Shown: piece after piece, positions 1 through 7,539 of the stretch | Position numbering within the stretch: position 1 is the first letter of the stretch | How the letters are laid out: every line of letters begins with the position of its first letter | DNA from: Candidatus Woesearchaeota archaeon | Lineage (GTDB): Archaea > Nanobdellota > Nanobdellia > Woesearchaeales > UBA525 | NCBI GenBank assembly: GCA_013331575.1 | Contig: DUGD01000050.1 | Span: 1-15,585, forward strand | Length of the DNA: 15,585 nt | Direction of reading: 5' to 3' | The notes under the pieces: model-generated | Told to the model about the DNA's origin: nothing | Seen by the model: only the letters and a program-made list of their open reading frames with translations | The model's database searches: none | Translations under genes and position numbers: made by a program

Positions 1-27
1 ATAGTCGAAATCGGATTGGGTCACCAT
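1..27 (-). CDS. Start of a further tandem paralogue (HExxH family), cut by the window edge
   Basis: Only the first nine codons are inside the window. They read M-V-T-Q-S-D-F-D-Y, almost the same as the first residues of the array member at 2234-2932 (M-I-T-Q-S-D-F-E-Y). The ATG shares its A with the TGA stop of the upstream gene, matching the tight spacing elsewhere in the array. I infer that the tandem array continues beyond the left edge and that this copy is closest to the 2234-2932 gene. Its HExxH motif cannot be seen here. Confidence 0.7.
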
Positions 28-785
28 CAGTCCACCGTCCGTCGTGCGTTGTAACCATTCCCTCTTGTCATCTCCACCATCCTATCCATGTAGCGCTCCA
101 TGATGCCTTGCATATCTTGCACCGCATCTATTTTGCGGAGACACGGGACTACGTTATCAGGCGTCATTGCGCTTGCCGCACCGTCCGTCACATCGTCTAT
201 CATGGTCACGAGTTCGCGGCGAACGAAAAGGTTGATGACGGCATTTTTCCTGAAGACCTCTGAGACTCGTCTTCTCTCGAAACCATCGACTTGCACTTGA
301 TACGCAGGTATCTCCGACCGAGCTTCGATGATGTCCTGCGCGGTCTTGAAGGTGATTTCTTTGTACAGATTCTGCGTCGCCATCCTTTTCATGGCATTGA
401 GACGGAAATACTCTTCTGCCCTATCGACAGCATAGGACATTAATTTGATATCTAGTTGCGTCTTGTCTTCATACTGCAGTACATGCGCCCTCTCATGGTC
501 GCCAAGCGCGGATAGCGCGTCATCGACGTTTTTAATGCACTTTCCATCGAAGAATTTGCTGAAGACTCGTATACAGGGTTTCATGCCTGGTTCGCTGCCG
601 CTATGTGGGTATAACGTGACTGCTAACCCGTTTTCATCCGGCTCTCCATCTGCATCATACAGTGTGCCCGGCACATCGCCGTAGATTATACTGCGCGTGC
701 GGCTTCGCAGATCGCCGAGGTCGAGGCTGTCGAGGTACTCCTGGCACAGGGATGGCTTTGTCCTTGCTTGGTCGAGTGTTATCAT
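27..785 (-). CDS. HExxH zincin-like protein, array member 1 (EIPAY subfamily)
   Basis: This is a 252-residue protein of an unrecognised family. HERAH lies at residues 97-101, preceded by a D-D-A-L-S lead-in, and E158 lies in an EIPAY motif. In gluzincin-type metallopeptidases the two His of HExxH and a downstream Glu bind zinc, so these are the probable ligands and E98 the probable catalytic base. The N-terminus carries the family motif L-D-L-G-D-L-R (residues 21-27). No signal peptide or membrane segment is seen, so it is probably cytosolic. I chose ATG 785 because it gives an ATGA overlap with the upstream gene and aligns with the starts of its paralogues. ATG 806 would add seven residues. 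The C-terminal third is Met-rich and poorly conserved. Peptidase activity is inferred, and the substrate is unknown. Confidence 0.85.
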   Translation of the reverse strand: MITLDQARTKPSLCQEYLDSLDLGDLRSRTRSIIYGDVPGTLYDADGEPDENGLAVTLYPHSGSEPGMKPCIRVFSKFFDGKCIKNVDDALSALGDHERAHVLQYEDKTQLDIKLMSYAVDRAEEYFRLNAMKRMATQNLYKEITFKTAQDIIEARSEIPAYQVQVDGFERRRVSEVFRKNAVINLFVRRELVTMIDDVTDGAASAMTPDNVVPCLRKIDAVQDMQGIMERYMDRMVEMTRGNGYNARRTVD

Positions 786-1531
786 CGCGACAATATCTCC
801 ATACAAGTTTCATTCTGTCGCAGCAGGAATTCATCAACCTCTTGGTGGAGATAGGGTGCATTGTACAGTTTTTTGAAACAGACGTGTGGATCGGTGAAGA
901 TGTCCTGCGAAGCGTTGTCCGCTTTTTCATCGATTATGGCAAGCGCTCTCTCGTATGCGGTCATCACATGCGCCGTCCAGGTACGTACGGTTGGCGATAT
1001 ACGGGTCGCGTATTTTCCCGTGTGTTGAGCGGCAAAAGCAGGTATCTCATCGAGCATGTGCATCATATCATCCATGAGCGAAGTGATATCTCTTTCTCTC
1101 TCGCAGGCCTCGTTTTTGTCAACAACTGCGTACTTACCGTAATCAGGCGCAGCGATTTGTCGGGCTGTGATGAATACGCGCAGCCGTAAAATGTTTCTTC
1201 GATGTAGCGCGTCCAGGTATTGGTCGACGTGCGTCCCTTCATGATCGTAGATTGCGGAGAGCACGTCGTCGATGCTTGTGATGGCCGGGGTGTTGAACAT
1301 GATGTCTGTGACGACGATTGACGGGTGTTCTTCAGCCGTCAGGATGGTTGTAGCGAGTGATTGCTGTTTGTAAATGGCCGCCACTATATCTGCATGGAGA
1401 TTCGATGCATCGTCCTCTCGGGCATGATGGAGGTCGTTGATGCGAAAACGCAGATCGCCAAGATCAAGTCCGTCGAGGAACGCTTGCCGCAGGGACGGTT
1501 CCGCCCTTGCATCGTCCAGTGTGATGGTCAT
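782..1531 (-). CDS. HExxH zincin-like protein, array member 2 (EIPAY subfamily)
   Basis: A 249-residue paralogue. The N-terminus (M-T-I-T-L-D-D-A-R-A-E-P-S-L-R-Q) and the L-D-L-G-D-L-R motif match member 1 closely. HEGTH is at residues 97-101 after I-D-D-V-L-S, and the third probable zinc ligand is E162 in EIPAF. HExxH falls at the same residue numbers as in member 1, which suggests these two neighbours are a fairly recent duplication. Both ends overlap the neighbouring genes by four bases (ATGA), so translational coupling is likely. No secretion signal is seen. Assignment as a zinc peptidase rests on the motif only. Confidence 0.85.
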   Translation of the reverse strand: MTITLDDARAEPSLRQAFLDGLDLGDLRFRINDLHHAREDDASNLHADIVAAIYKQQSLATTILTAEEHPSIVVTDIMFNTPAITSIDDVLSAIYDHEGTHVDQYLDALHRRNILRLRVFITARQIAAPDYGKYAVVDKNEACERERDITSLMDDMMHMLDEIPAFAAQHTGKYATRISPTVRTWTAHVMTAYERALAIIDEKADNASQDIFTDPHVCFKKLYNAPYLHQEVDEFLLRQNETCMEILSR

Positions 1532-2229
1532 GCGGTTCTCTCCATGGCTTCGAAGCGTTCGATGACGCGTTCTATCGCTTGCGGTCGCCTGCGCATCTTC
1601 GCAAAGTACTCCTGCGGGTATGGCGGGAGATCTTTTGCGGCGCCTTCCGCTTCCGCATTGGCGATGTCGACGACTGCAGCGTAGGTGCGGAGGTTGGATT
1701 CGACGTGGAAACGCATCGCAGGGGACATCGCCGGCGCGTATTTGCCCGTGAGCTGCTGAGTGTATGCGGGTATCTCGTTATGGGCTTCGAGGACCACTTC
1801 CGCGAGCGATATGATCTTGCGAGTGGTCAAGTCGTCATGTTTACAAAACCTCTTCTCGAACCCAAGATGGATGGTGCTGATGATTCTGTCCGCGGCCCTC
1901 GTCCAATCCCCGTATTGCGTTGCGTGAGCGCCCTCGTGGTCGTGTACCGTGGAGAGTACATCGTCTATCCCGCAAATGATGGGTGTGTCAAACATCGTTC
2001 TTGTCACAACTATCGTCGGGCGTTGGTCGTGGCCTTCGAGATCGGGGGGTGCTGTGGCTGCGACTAATTCGTCACCATATTTCTTCTTCGGGTGCGCGAA
2101 TGCGCTCGTGTCGATATCATCGACATAATGGATTCCCGTGACGATCTTCCGAAGGTCGCCGATGTCGAGGCTGTCGAGGAACACCTGCCGCCGCGTAGGA
2201 TCGGCTCTCGCTTCTTCGAAGGTCACCAT
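1528..2229 (-). CDS. HExxH zincin-like protein, array member 3 (EIPAY subfamily)
   Basis: A 233-residue paralogue. It has the N-terminal pattern E-E-A-R-A-D-P-T-R-R-Q and L-D-I-G-D-L-R, HEGAH at residues 98-102 after I-D-D-V-L-S, and E152 in EIPAY followed by T-Q-Q-L-T-G-K-Y-A. The T-G-K-Y-A stretch recurs in member 2, marking members 2 and 3 as close relatives. The start at 2229 lies four bases after the stop of the upstream gene, and the 3' end overlaps member 2 by four bases. All probable zinc ligands are kept. Function and substrate are unknown. Confidence 0.85.
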   Translation of the reverse strand: MVTFEEARADPTRRQVFLDSLDIGDLRKIVTGIHYVDDIDTSAFAHPKKKYGDELVAATAPPDLEGHDQRPTIVVTRTMFDTPIICGIDDVLSTVHDHEGAHATQYGDWTRAADRIISTIHLGFEKRFCKHDDLTTRKIISLAEVVLEAHNEIPAYTQQLTGKYAPAMSPAMRFHVESNLRTYAAVVDIANAEAEGAAKDLPPYPQEYFAKMRRRPQAIERVIERFEAMERTA

Positions 2230-2233
2230 TGTG

Positions 2234-2932
2234 TCACAGGCTCAGAATTATCTCTCGGTCGATGGCGATGATGTTCTTGTGCACCGTAGTGTAGAAGCTG
2301 GCCGGGTCATTGATGGCGTCCCTAAGATCTAAGCCTGCGTTGCACTTGAGGATTTGTTCGAACTTGGTGTACTTCAGCAGGCTCTCTTCCATGCGGGATC
2401 GGAACTTCTCCGAGATGCGGTCGACGTATGTCCCACGGCGTAGCTGATGTTCGTACGCCGGAATTTCTATGGAGGCCTTTACTGCAACGTTACACCTGTT
2501 GATGGTGCTGGTGAGCGCCGCCATCTCGTCACAATTCCAGTTTCGTGGTCGAGCCACGCGCTTAACTAGCTCCCAGTGCAGCATGCGCATCGCTTGGAGC
2601 GGCCGGTTCTCGTCGCGCTCGAATTGCCTTGCATGGTAGCGCTCGTGGTCAAGAAGACAGGAAAGGAAATCATCGGCATGCTGTATATATTCGTAATTAT
2701 CGAATGCGTTATCGTAGACGAAGATCCTCGACTGGCCGCAATGTGTCTTGGACGTGGACATGAGCGGACCATTATTCCCGCCAGCCAGCGCCTTCTTGAG
2801 TCTGCCTATATGCGGACGATACGAGACATCTGCAATGAGGTCCTCGCGGTCGCCGATGTCAATCCTGCGCACGAACTCCTCGCGCGCTTCTGGGTGCGCC
2901 TTCGCGTACTCGAAATCAGATTGTGTTATCAT
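2234..2932 (-). CDS. HExxH zincin-like protein, array member 4 (EIPAY subfamily)
   Basis: A 232-residue paralogue. It starts M-I-T-Q-S-D-F-E-Y, shared with the partial gene at the left edge, and has I-D-I-G-D-R-E in place of the usual L-D-L-G-D-L-R. HERYH is at residues 96-100 after A-D-D-F-L-S, and E156 sits in EIPAY. Between them is a basic stretch ending in N-W-N-C that resembles the N-W-T-R-R stretch of member 6. The ATGA overlap with the upstream gene fixes the start at 2932. All probable zinc-binding residues are present, and no export signal is seen. Confidence 0.85.
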   Translation of the reverse strand: MITQSDFEYAKAHPEAREEFVRRIDIGDREDLIADVSYRPHIGRLKKALAGGNNGPLMSTSKTHCGQSRIFVYDNAFDNYEYIQHADDFLSCLLDHERYHARQFERDENRPLQAMRMLHWELVKRVARPRNWNCDEMAALTSTINRCNVAVKASIEIPAYEHQLRRGTYVDRISEKFRSRMEESLLKYTKFEQILKCNAGLDLRDAINDPASFYTTVHKNIIAIDREIILSL

Positions 2933-3666
2933 GGGGCGTAACCTTCTTGTTGCATGTTGAGTCCACCTGAGTCGGATCGCTTAATGTGCCGTATGAGGAA
3001 CGTGTATGTGTCAACATCCTCTTTGGTGAGCGCCTTGTACGCGCCCTCAAGTACTGCTGCGAGCGGCAACGGCTCAAATATCGGTGTCCCGTAGAGCTCT
3101 TCGTCAGATCGGATTATTCCGACGACGCTGTCGAGATGCTTGTGGTACTGAGTCATCTGTGTCCGCCTCATCCCTCTTGTTGCGCGTTCGTTCTCAACCC
3201 CCTGTTCGTACGCGAATAATTCCTCGAGGTCGTGAGCGAACCTGACCATGTTCCTAAGCTGCCATATCTTCTTGTGACCGTTCTCTTTCTCGATGCGATT
3301 GTTCGCCAGCGCGTGTATTTTGCGGAACGACGCGGTGCGCATATCGTGATGTGTCAATTCGTGTTCGAACGCCGCGAGCAGGTCGTCCCATGATAAGAGA
3401 GATACGATGTCGGTGTTTATTTCTATAACTGATGGCGATTGCAACGTTATGGTTTTTTTCAGAACATCGATATCGGATGCGGTCATGTGCTGCATGTATA
3501 TTTTCATAAGTGACGTATCGCGTTCCACGCGCATCGGTATCTGGCAGTATTGTACCTCGATGTCGTTCCGCCGTCCTCCGCGGCTGCCGGCGAAGAGCGC
3601 TTGGGTGAGGCGTGCGAAATCATGCTCTTTCGCATCAGGGCCTAAGTAGTCGGAGGGGAGGACCAT
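2929..3666 (-). CDS. Divergent HExxH zincin-like protein, array member 5
   Basis: A 245-residue protein and the most divergent member of the EIPAY group. HELTH is at residues 102-106 after W-D-D-L-L, but an E replaces the usual D just before it. The downstream motif is E-L-F-A-Y, with E149 as the probable third ligand. The N-terminal L-D-L-G-D-L-R motif is missing. The C-terminal region has no clear counterpart in its neighbours. I chose ATG 3666 because it shares one base with the TAA of the upstream gene (TAATG). An ATG at 3726 would add 20 residues that only overlap the upstream gene in another frame. The changed N-terminus may mean a changed partner or substrate. Confidence 0.8.
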   Translation of the reverse strand: MVLPSDYLGPDAKEHDFARLTQALFAGSRGGRRNDIEVQYCQIPMRVERDTSLMKIYMQHMTASDIDVLKKTITLQSPSVIEINTDIVSLLSWDDLLAAFEHELTHHDMRTASFRKIHALANNRIEKENGHKKIWQLRNMVRFAHDLEELFAYEQGVENERATRGMRRTQMTQYHKHLDSVVGIIRSDEELYGTPIFEPLPLAAVLEGAYKALTKEDVDTYTFLIRHIKRSDSGGLNMQQEGYAP

Positions 3667-4340
3667 TAGTACTCCCCTCTGATTGCGTGGTCTATCGTCT
3701 TGACGTTCAATTTCAGTATCCGACACGCGCTGTCGGTATCGTCGACGATTGATTCTGGTGTGAGCCCGGTCGTCGATCGTACGGCCTCTGTTAATGCTGA
3801 GTACTTGGAGAGTATGTATCTGATCTCCTCGACCCTGTAGTTAGATACCTTTTTCGCATACACTCCATCAGTGATTTGGTGAGTATACGCTGGAATCTCC
3901 ATGGCGGCTTCTAGCAATGATATCGCCAGTTGGTACGATCTCACTGTGCCGTCAAGCCTACGTCTTGTCCAGTTCCTGCTCTCTCGGCAATCGTTTATTC
4001 GTTTTATCAGTCGAGTCGGCAATAGCACTGCGTTTCGCGTTTCCGGTGAGATCCATTGCTGTACGTGCGTGAGCTCGTGGTCGATGAGTGAAGAGAGAAA
4101 ATCTGCTTCCTTCCAGTCCTCGAATGCGTTACCGTATATGTTGAGACGCGGGAGTTCGGCATCGTGGAATAGTACCTCCATGGCTGTTTTGGAGTCAAAC
4201 AAAAAATCCTCATCGCAATATGGAAAATACACCACGCTCGCGATGTTCATTCGCATCGGTCCTAGGTCCAAACTGTCAATGTACGCTTGGCGTAGTTCTT
4301 GGCGGGCCTGTGCGTGGTCGAAGGTGATGGGTTGTGCCAT
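3666..4340 (-). CDS. HExxH zincin-like protein, array member 6 (EIPAY subfamily)
   Basis: A 224-residue paralogue, the shortest complete one. It has R-Q-E-L-R-Q-A-Y-I-D-S-L-D-L-G near the start, HELTH at residues 88-92 followed by V-Q-Q-W, and E148 in EIPAY followed by T-H-Q-I-T-D-G-V-Y. I chose ATG 4340 because its N-terminus aligns with the other members, which leaves a 43-nt gap from the upstream gene. In-frame ATGs further upstream (up to 4454) would overlap that gene and add sequence with no family resemblance. No clear Shine-Dalgarno site precedes 4340, so the start is less certain than the others. All probable zinc ligands are kept. Confidence 0.8.
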   Translation of the reverse strand: MAQPITFDHAQARQELRQAYIDSLDLGPMRMNIASVVYFPYCDEDFLFDSKTAMEVLFHDAELPRLNIYGNAFEDWKEADFLSSLIDHELTHVQQWISPETRNAVLLPTRLIKRINDCRESRNWTRRRLDGTVRSYQLAISLLEAAMEIPAYTHQITDGVYAKKVSNYRVEEIRYILSKYSALTEAVRSTTGLTPESIVDDTDSACRILKLNVKTIDHAIRGEY

Positions 4341-4383
4341 GAGTATCGTGGTGTTTTGTTGTAGTTGGTGTGCTGATGTTGTA

Positions 4384-5145
4384 TTACGTTTGCGGTCCGC
4401 GAAGCACGTCATCAATTGCATCGACGTTCTGCCGAAGTCTTTCGTACATGTCATCAGGATCGCGCAGCATATCCCTCGGGTGTACGCCCGTCGTTTTTCG
4501 TACTGCGTCGATGAATCTCCTGTAGTTTAGTAGATTTTTGCGGAGTTTCGACGCTAATTCTTCTGATATGTGGTTTGTGTATGCACCGTTCGTAAGTTGG
4601 TTGGTGTATGCAGGTATTTCAAGAGCCGCGGTAATGAGTTCGTAAGCACACTGTGATGCTTTGAGAGACGCGGTATCTTGTATCATGGTGAATAGCGTAA
4701 TCTTTTTTCCGAATTGAATTTTGAGGGGTATGTACTTACGCGTGTGAGGGTTCAGTACTTGCGCTACATGCACGAGTTCGTGGTCGATAAGACATGAGCG
4801 GAAATCGTCCTCATATTCGAGCATGAATGCTCGGTCGTAGACCAGTAGTCGCGCATCGTTATTATCGGCTGTCGTGGACATCAAGTTGCGGCCGGTGAAG
4901 ATATTTGACGTGTCATTCCGCGCACGGTATTCAACACCTGTGATGCGTGAACGTAGTGGTCCAAGAGCAATCGTGTCGAGATATTTCTGGCGTAAGTCGT
5001 TGAACGCTGCAGCGGACTCGTATGTCGGCCTTTCGTGATCGTATGCTATTGTCGGTACTGGCGTCTTGCCTGCGCTCTCCTCTTTGATGCGCTCAAGTGT
5101 CGTCGCTATGTCTTCGAGACCGAATATCGATATCTCCGTCGTCAT
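4384..5145 (-). CDS. HExxH zincin-like protein with N-terminal extension, array member 7
   Basis: A 253-residue paralogue. HELVH is at residues 122-126 after E-D-D-F-R-S, and E176 lies in EIPAY followed by T-N-Q-L-T-N-G-A-Y, a close match to member 6. About 45 residues precede the usual family start, reading I-S-I-F-G-L-E-D-I and then a Lys/Glu-rich stretch. The start at ATG 5145 is supported by GTGAT a few bases upstream, a typical archaeal ribosome-binding site, and by a gap of only four bases from the DUF218 gene. An open frame continues to 5439 but overlaps the DUF218 gene and is not protein-like. This is the last EIPAY-type copy before the array changes subfamily. Confidence 0.83.
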   Translation of the reverse strand: MTTEISIFGLEDIATTLERIKEESAGKTPVPTIAYDHERPTYESAAAFNDLRQKYLDTIALGPLRSRITGVEYRARNDTSNIFTGRNLMSTTADNNDARLLVYDRAFMLEYEDDFRSCLIDHELVHVAQVLNPHTRKYIPLKIQFGKKITLFTMIQDTASLKASQCAYELITAALEIPAYTNQLTNGAYTNHISEELASKLRKNLLNYRRFIDAVRKTTGVHPRDMLRDPDDMYERLRQNVDAIDDVLRGPQT

Positions 5146-5149
5146 GGTA

Positions 5150-5779
5150 TCACGAGTTCCGCAGTCGTTTGAGGAGTGCGTTGCCTCGAAACGTCCTGAT
5201 GATTTGCCCCATCCTTGCCGATGCGTGGGGACGGGCCAGGTATTCGTTGATTGCCGCGTGGTCGCCGGGCGCGATGTTGCGCATTCCGACGCGGAGCGCG
5301 TAGAGCGATATGCGTTCACTCGCGTCGCGCAGCGTCGTTCCATCGACGCCCGTGGTGACGGGGATGAGGGTCGGGCTGTGTCCGAGCACCTTCTTTCCCG
5401 CCCAGAGTGCGCGTTCCATGTGGTAGTCGTCCGTGACAACCCCGATGCGACGTGCGCCGAAGAGCGCTAGGTATTTTTGCGAGTGGTAGAAGTTCCCGAC
5501 CGTGTCCATCGATTGCGCCTCTGCGAAGAGCGCATTCCGTGGTATTCCTTTCTCGAGAAGATAGTCGCGCATCTCCTTGCTTTCGACGACCGGAGAGTCC
5601 GGAAAGAGCGCGCTGTGCAGTCCCGAGAGGATAATGGGGAGCGGCTCGTTACGTCGCATCGTGACTGCGCCATAGATCATCTTCGCGGTGTTGCTTCGCG
5701 GCCGGTATGTCTGGTCCTCGCCGCCGAGCACGAGGAGCGCGTCGAGTGTGTGGTACTCGTTGATGGGGGTGGGTGTCAT
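5150..5779 (-). CDS. DUF218 / YdcF-ElyC-SanA-like protein
   Basis: A 209-residue protein recognised by the DUF218 pattern: L-L-V-L-G-G at residues 15-20, I-I-L-S-G near 49-53, E-S-K-E-M-R-D-Y-L-L-E-K-G-I-P at 66-80, S-M-D-T-V-G-N at 90-96, and V-V-T-D-D-Y-H-M-E-R-A at 114-124. Family members such as E. coli SanA, ElyC and YdcF are linked to cell-envelope functions or bind S-adenosylmethionine, and no common reaction is established. This copy has no N-terminal membrane segment, so it is probably soluble. Its start overlaps the upstream zincin gene by four bases and its stop lies four bases before member 7, so it is co-expressed with the array. It separates the two zincin subfamilies, but its role there is unknown. 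Confidence 0.85.
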   Translation of the reverse strand: MTPTPINEYHTLDALLVLGGEDQTYRPRSNTAKMIYGAVTMRRNEPLPIILSGLHSALFPDSPVVESKEMRDYLLEKGIPRNALFAEAQSMDTVGNFYHSQKYLALFGARRIGVVTDDYHMERALWAGKKVLGHSPTLIPVTTGVDGTTLRDASERISLYALRVGMRNIAPGDHAAINEYLARPHASARMGQIIRTFRGNALLKRLRNS

Positions 5780-6645
5780 TTTAGCGATCCTCCACCATCG
5801 TGTTCTCTCTCAACATTGTCCTGTAGCATCTTCTGTAGTAATCCTGGGTACTGCGCCTCTAAGCTACAGATGATGCTGTGTATCTCTATCTCACCGCGTT
5901 TCAAGTATTCATTTGCGGACCTGTCGTGCGTCACGCCAAGCATGCCGTTAAGCACGGGATTTTCTGCAAATATAGCCTCATAGTATTGGACTACCATAAG
6001 ATGTGATAGATACTGCAACGCGCTCAAGAGTCGTAACTCAGGCCGAATTTTGTTGTTGCTGCGACTCTGCTGTCCAAGATATGCGTTGCATTCGTCCATC
6101 GACTCGCGCCATACCTCGAGATGATCGCGCATGATTACGTGCTGATGCACTCCCTTCGTGTTAAACGCATCGAGATGGCTGACATCAAGGTGAAAAAACG
6201 CTCCTTCGAGCTGCGACAGCTTCGTTCTATACTCCCCGTATGCTTCAGGGTCTCTCTGTTCTCGTTGCTCTTTCGCGTGGATGCCTTCGTGATTGAGAAT
6301 ATACATGAAGTCGTAGATTGTATCTGTGATCTCAAACGCGCGAGGGTATACCTTCAAGTGGTTCGTTATCGCCGTTCCGAAAAGTTTCCTTCGGATAAGG
6401 CTCGATAGCGTTATCTCTGTCATCATAACGCCTCCCCCGTTCCTGTTAACGGTTGTGTGGTATCGCACTTTTTCGTACAAATCGCCGCTACCGTGTGCGC
6501 TGACTGCTCGTTCGCAGAATGCCTGACGTACCGAAGCGTCAACGCTACCTCGTGCGAAGCGGTAGTGATCATCCAGTGTGATGTGCGCTTCGTCGATAAG
6601 CGATACCGCGGCGTCTTCAGTACCGACATAGTTCTGTGCGCTCAT
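5776..6645 (-). CDS. HExxH zincin-like protein, array member 8 (ECNAYL subfamily)
   Basis: A 289-residue protein, the longest of the array. HEGIH is at residues 119-123 and E185 is in E-C-N-A-Y-L. It shares with the next gene the stretches R-Q-A-F-C, A-H-G-S, K-V-R-Y, H-A-K-E, and N-P-V-L-N-G near the C-terminus, so the two form a separate subfamily. The zincin layout is the same as in the EIPAY genes: D/N-H-E-x-x-H followed 60-65 residues later by E-x-x-A-Y. ATG 6645 overlaps the upstream stop by four bases. No signal peptide is seen. Zinc peptidase function is inferred from the motif. Confidence 0.85.
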   Translation of the reverse strand: MSAQNYVGTEDAAVSLIDEAHITLDDHYRFARGSVDASVRQAFCERAVSAHGSGDLYEKVRYHTTVNRNGGGVMMTEITLSSLIRRKLFGTAITNHLKVYPRAFEITDTIYDFMYILNHEGIHAKEQREQRDPEAYGEYRTKLSQLEGAFFHLDVSHLDAFNTKGVHQHVIMRDHLEVWRESMDECNAYLGQQSRSNNKIRPELRLLSALQYLSHLMVVQYYEAIFAENPVLNGMLGVTHDRSANEYLKRGEIEIHSIICSLEAQYPGLLQKMLQDNVEREHDGGGSLK

Positions 6646-7412
6646 GCATTCTCCTCCACACCAGGTGTGCTCTTCAGCATCGTGCTTGTTCTTGGCGGTT
6701 CTTGTTTCGTTGTCGCTTTGATTTCTTCGTATATCGCTTCAATCATGGCGTTATTCGAGCCAGTGCTCGGTTCTCGTGTGGTGCCGAGAAGGCCATTGAG
6801 CACAGGATTATCGAGGAACATAGCGTTGTATGCATCGAGCTGTACGCGGAAGGCCAAGTAGTTGCTGATCGTGTCCACCAATAACTCCGGTCGTATGACG
6901 CGAGCTTTCTCGTTGGCCATGTCGGCGAGGTACGCGTTGCATTCGCTCCAGCTTCTTTCCCATTGCGTGAGATGCGTCAAGAGAAGTTTCTCATCGAGAC
7001 CAGGGCCTGAGACATAAGCCTGTTGTTCTATCAGAGACAATAGCCTATTTCGCTCCTCGTATCCTGGAGGGGCAGCATTATCACGGTCTTCTTTCGCGTG
7101 CACTTCTTCGTGATCGAGCTGCCACATGAACTCATCAAGAGTCTCTGCATCGCTGAACGCGGATGCATAGACTGTGAGAACAGCTTTCTGTGTTGTACCT
7201 AGCAGTTTTGTACCGATAAGGTGAGGTATTGATCGCCTGCATGCCATCAGTGCGTCGTCGTGCTTGACGTCATGATTGCGGTATCGCACTTTCGCGTAGA
7301 GGCCGTCGCTCCCGTGCGCGTAGACTGCTAGTTTGCAGAACGCTTGGCGCTCTGCAGGGTCTTCGTTCGCACGGACGCGGTGATACCACCAGGGGAGATC
7401 TGTGACGCGCAT
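6642..7412 (-). CDS. HExxH zincin-like protein, array member 9, first gene of the array operon
   Basis: A 256-residue protein. HEEVH is at residues 101-105, H-A-K-E-D follows, and E157 lies in E-C-N-A-Y-L. A C-terminal N-P-V-L-N-G-L-L-G-T-T stretch is shared with member 8. It is the promoter-proximal gene: a strong TATA box on the same strand is centred 26 bases before ATG 7412, so transcription should begin at or next to the start codon (leaderless mRNA). The sequence upstream of the ATG has no Shine-Dalgarno site, consistent with that. Both His and the Glu expected to bind zinc are intact. Confidence 0.85.
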   Translation of the reverse strand: MRVTDLPWWYHRVRANEDPAERQAFCKLAVYAHGSDGLYAKVRYRNHDVKHDDALMACRRSIPHLIGTKLLGTTQKAVLTVYASAFSDAETLDEFMWQLDHEEVHAKEDRDNAAPPGYEERNRLLSLIEQQAYVSGPGLDEKLLLTHLTQWERSWSECNAYLADMANEKARVIRPELLVDTISNYLAFRVQLDAYNAMFLDNPVLNGLLGTTREPSTGSNNAMIEAIYEEIKATTKQEPPRTSTMLKSTPGVEENA

Positions 7413-7434
7413 GACGTCTATTAGCCAACGATGA

Positions 7435-7448
7435 TTTATATAGTTTAC
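7435..7448 (-). promoter_or_regulatory. TATA box and BRE of the zincin array operon
   Basis: On the minus strand this reads GTAAACTATATAAA, a good archaeal BRE plus TATA box. The TATA centre (about 7438) is 26 bases from ATG 7412, so a leaderless transcript is predicted. No other strong TATA box is seen between genes down to the left edge, so this may drive all the array genes. Only the 43-nt gap at 4341-4383 could hold another promoter. Confidence 0.7.
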
Positions 7449-7494
7449 TACTGTTTAGTGGCTACTGTGTTGCAAGGGTGTTCTGCGGAGCGGA

Positions 7495-7515
7495 TTTAAT
7501 ATAATTTCTATATAG
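7495..7515 (+). promoter_or_regulatory. Alternative upstream TATA boxes for the regulator gene
   Basis: Two AT-rich boxes, TTTAATATAA (7495-7504) and CTATATAG (7508-7515), precede the regulator. The second would place a start site near the in-frame ATG at 7535. They may serve a longer form of the regulator or act as alternative promoters beside the box at 7540-7548. Confidence 0.4.
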
Positions 7516-7539
7516 TTATTATTTCATTTCAGTAATGCA

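Noticed and set aside
3667..3726. Longer N-terminus for array member 5
   Set aside because: The extra 20 residues come only from overlap with the upstream gene. ATG 3666 gives a TAATG junction.
4341..4454. Longer N-terminus for array member 6
   Set aside because: The extra residues do not align with any paralogue and partly overlap member 7.
5146..5439. Longer N-terminus for array member 7
   Set aside because: This part overlaps the DUF218 gene in another frame, is Arg/Thr/Ser-rich, and lacks family resemblance. ATG 5145 with GTGAT upstream fits better.
1..7412. CRISPR or toxin-antitoxin array
   Set aside because: The repeated units are whole diverged genes of 224-289 residues, not short repeats with spacers, and no alternating toxin/antitoxin pairs are seen.
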